From Acidaminococcaceae bacterium (GTDB taxonomy: Bacteria > Bacillota > Negativicutes > Acidaminococcales > Acidaminococcaceae), in the NCBI GenBank assembly GCA_028693975.1, contig JAQUUF010000104.1, forward strand, positions 1 to 5,206: a stretch of DNA of 5,206 nt. Direction: 5' to 3'. The notes beneath the pieces were generated by a model that was given only the letters and a program-made list of their open reading frames with translations, was not told the origin of the DNA and ran no database searches. Positions within the stretch are counted from its first letter, which is position 1. Each line of letters begins with the position of its first letter. The translations under genes were made by a program, and so were the position numbers. Below, in pieces: positions 4,522-5,206 of the stretch.

Positions 4522-5206
4522 ATGAAACTTACAAGAATGATTTTTCATGACTATTTTTTACCAATATTTTTGCTACTTACACTTGCTTTGTTGTCCGGCT
4601 GTAGTGCCAGCAAGAGTAATACTTCTTTCGACGATGTCCACGCCTTGCGCCAGCTTGTTACCACCAACACCAATTTGAGCCGTACCATTATGTGGAACAG
4701 CAACCGCGAGTACTCCTCTTTGCAAGTCGAGTATCGTCTCAAGGGCAGTGATAAAATGCTCCACCAGAGTGCTCAGGCAGAAAAATTTGTCGATGACAAA
4801 GTCACTTATTACATCTATACAGCAGAATTAACCGCACTAGAACCCCAAAAAGAATATGAATACCGTATCAGTAACGGTCAAGCCCAGGGAGCTTGGCATG
4901 CCTTGCAGACAGGGGACGGTGCTTCCTTCAGCGCTCTCATCTTCCCCGATACTCAATCTGCCGATTACAGCGGTGTGCAACGGCTAGCTCACCAAGCATG
5001 GACTAGTCACAAAGATGCCCAGCTCTATATCTCTATGGGCGACTTGGTGGATAATGGCGAAGACAAACAGCAATGGCAAAGTTGGTTTGACGCTATGACT
5101 GGCCTACGCGAGAATATTCCTTTGGCCGCAGTGATGGGCAATCACGAGACCTATAACCTTGCTTGGAAAGTACGACAGCCAGCAGCTTTCACCCATTTTT
5201 TCCACT
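4522..5206 (+). CDS. Lipoprotein purple-acid-phosphatase-like metallophosphoesterase, N-terminal part (runs off the right edge)
   Basis: An open frame of 228 codons from the ATG at 4522 continues past the window end. Residues 1-27 form a lipoprotein signal: basic start, hydrophobic stretch FLPIFLLLTLALL (12-24) and lipobox LSGC with Cys27. The protein is therefore probably anchored outside the cytoplasmic membrane. Residues ~45-130 look like the fibronectin-type-III-like N-terminal domain of purple acid phosphatases (TIMWNS at 55-60, EYEYRISNG at 111-119). The calcineurin-like catalytic domain follows, with FPDTQ (Asp143), GDLVDNG (Asp174) and GNHE (Asn207, His208) supplying metal ligands; the C-terminal histidine motifs lie outside the window. 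Substrate is unknown; phosphate scavenging or nucleotide hydrolysis are typical roles. The start has an AGAGGAG site (4510-4516), 5 bases away. A small hairpin, CTTGG-CTA-CCAAG (4499-4511), just touches it. Confidence 0.9.
   Translation, partial: MKLTRMIFHDYFLPIFLLLTLALLSGCSASKSNTSFDDVHALRQLVTTNTNLSRTIMWNSNREYSSLQVEYRLKGSDKMLHQSAQAEKFVDDKVTYYIYTAELTALEPQKEYEYRISNGQAQGAWHALQTGDGASFSALIFPDTQSADYSGVQRLAHQAWTSHKDAQLYISMGDLVDNGEDKQQWQSWFDAMTGLRENIPLAAVMGNHETYNLAWKVRQPAAFTHFFH

Noticed and set aside
4551..4764. Minus-strand open frames opposite the lipoprotein gene
   Set aside because: They overlap the conserved phosphoesterase frame, which has a signal peptide, lipobox and good ribosome binding site; the antisense frames have no recognisable features.

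Overview
The window looks like chromosomal DNA of a low-to-moderate GC member of the Firmicutes (Bacillota). Support comes from strong GGAGG-type ribosome binding sites, a glycine riboswitch linked to an intrinsic terminator in front of gcvT, SigA-type promoters, and a thioredoxin-reductase-like flavoprotein of a kind known from anaerobes. An anaerobic lineage such as the Negativicutes or Clostridia is my guess. The sequence alone does not fix the genus.

Left part (1-1464, minus strand): a glycine cleavage operon. A consensus promoter (1436-1464) starts a leader with one glycine aptamer (1315-1407) and a terminator hairpin (1247-1285). The complete gcvT (115-1209) follows, then the first 29 codons of gcvH (1-88), which runs off the left edge. 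Glycine binding presumably lets transcription read into the operon.

Spacer (1465-1684): no gene. It holds a roughly 100-base imperfect inverted repeat (1507-1606) and a partial second copy of its right-hand side (1621-1648), resembling a REP/MITE-type repeat or a structured 3' UTR.

Middle (1685-2539, minus strand): a thioredoxin-reductase-like flavoprotein. It keeps the FAD motifs and the CATC redox pair but lacks the usual NADPH-binding motifs, so it may take electrons from something other than NADPH, for example ferredoxin.

Right part (2540-4410, plus strand): a divergent intergenic region carries a good promoter (2625-2653) followed directly by a perfect 8-4-8 palindrome (2654-2673), a likely operator. 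It drives a two-gene metal operon: a ferritin-like/VIT1-CCC1 fusion (MbfA-like, 2694-3575) and a ZIP-family metal transporter (3586-4410). Together they probably balance cytoplasmic iron, manganese or zinc.

Right edge (4522-5206, plus strand): the N-terminal part of a lipoprotein metallophosphoesterase of the purple acid phosphatase type, cut off by the window end.

The most distinctive items are the NADPH-motif-deficient thioredoxin reductase homologue, the single-aptamer glycine riboswitch, the hairpin repeat element, and the palindrome controlling the metal operon. Nothing clearly amounts to a wholly new system.
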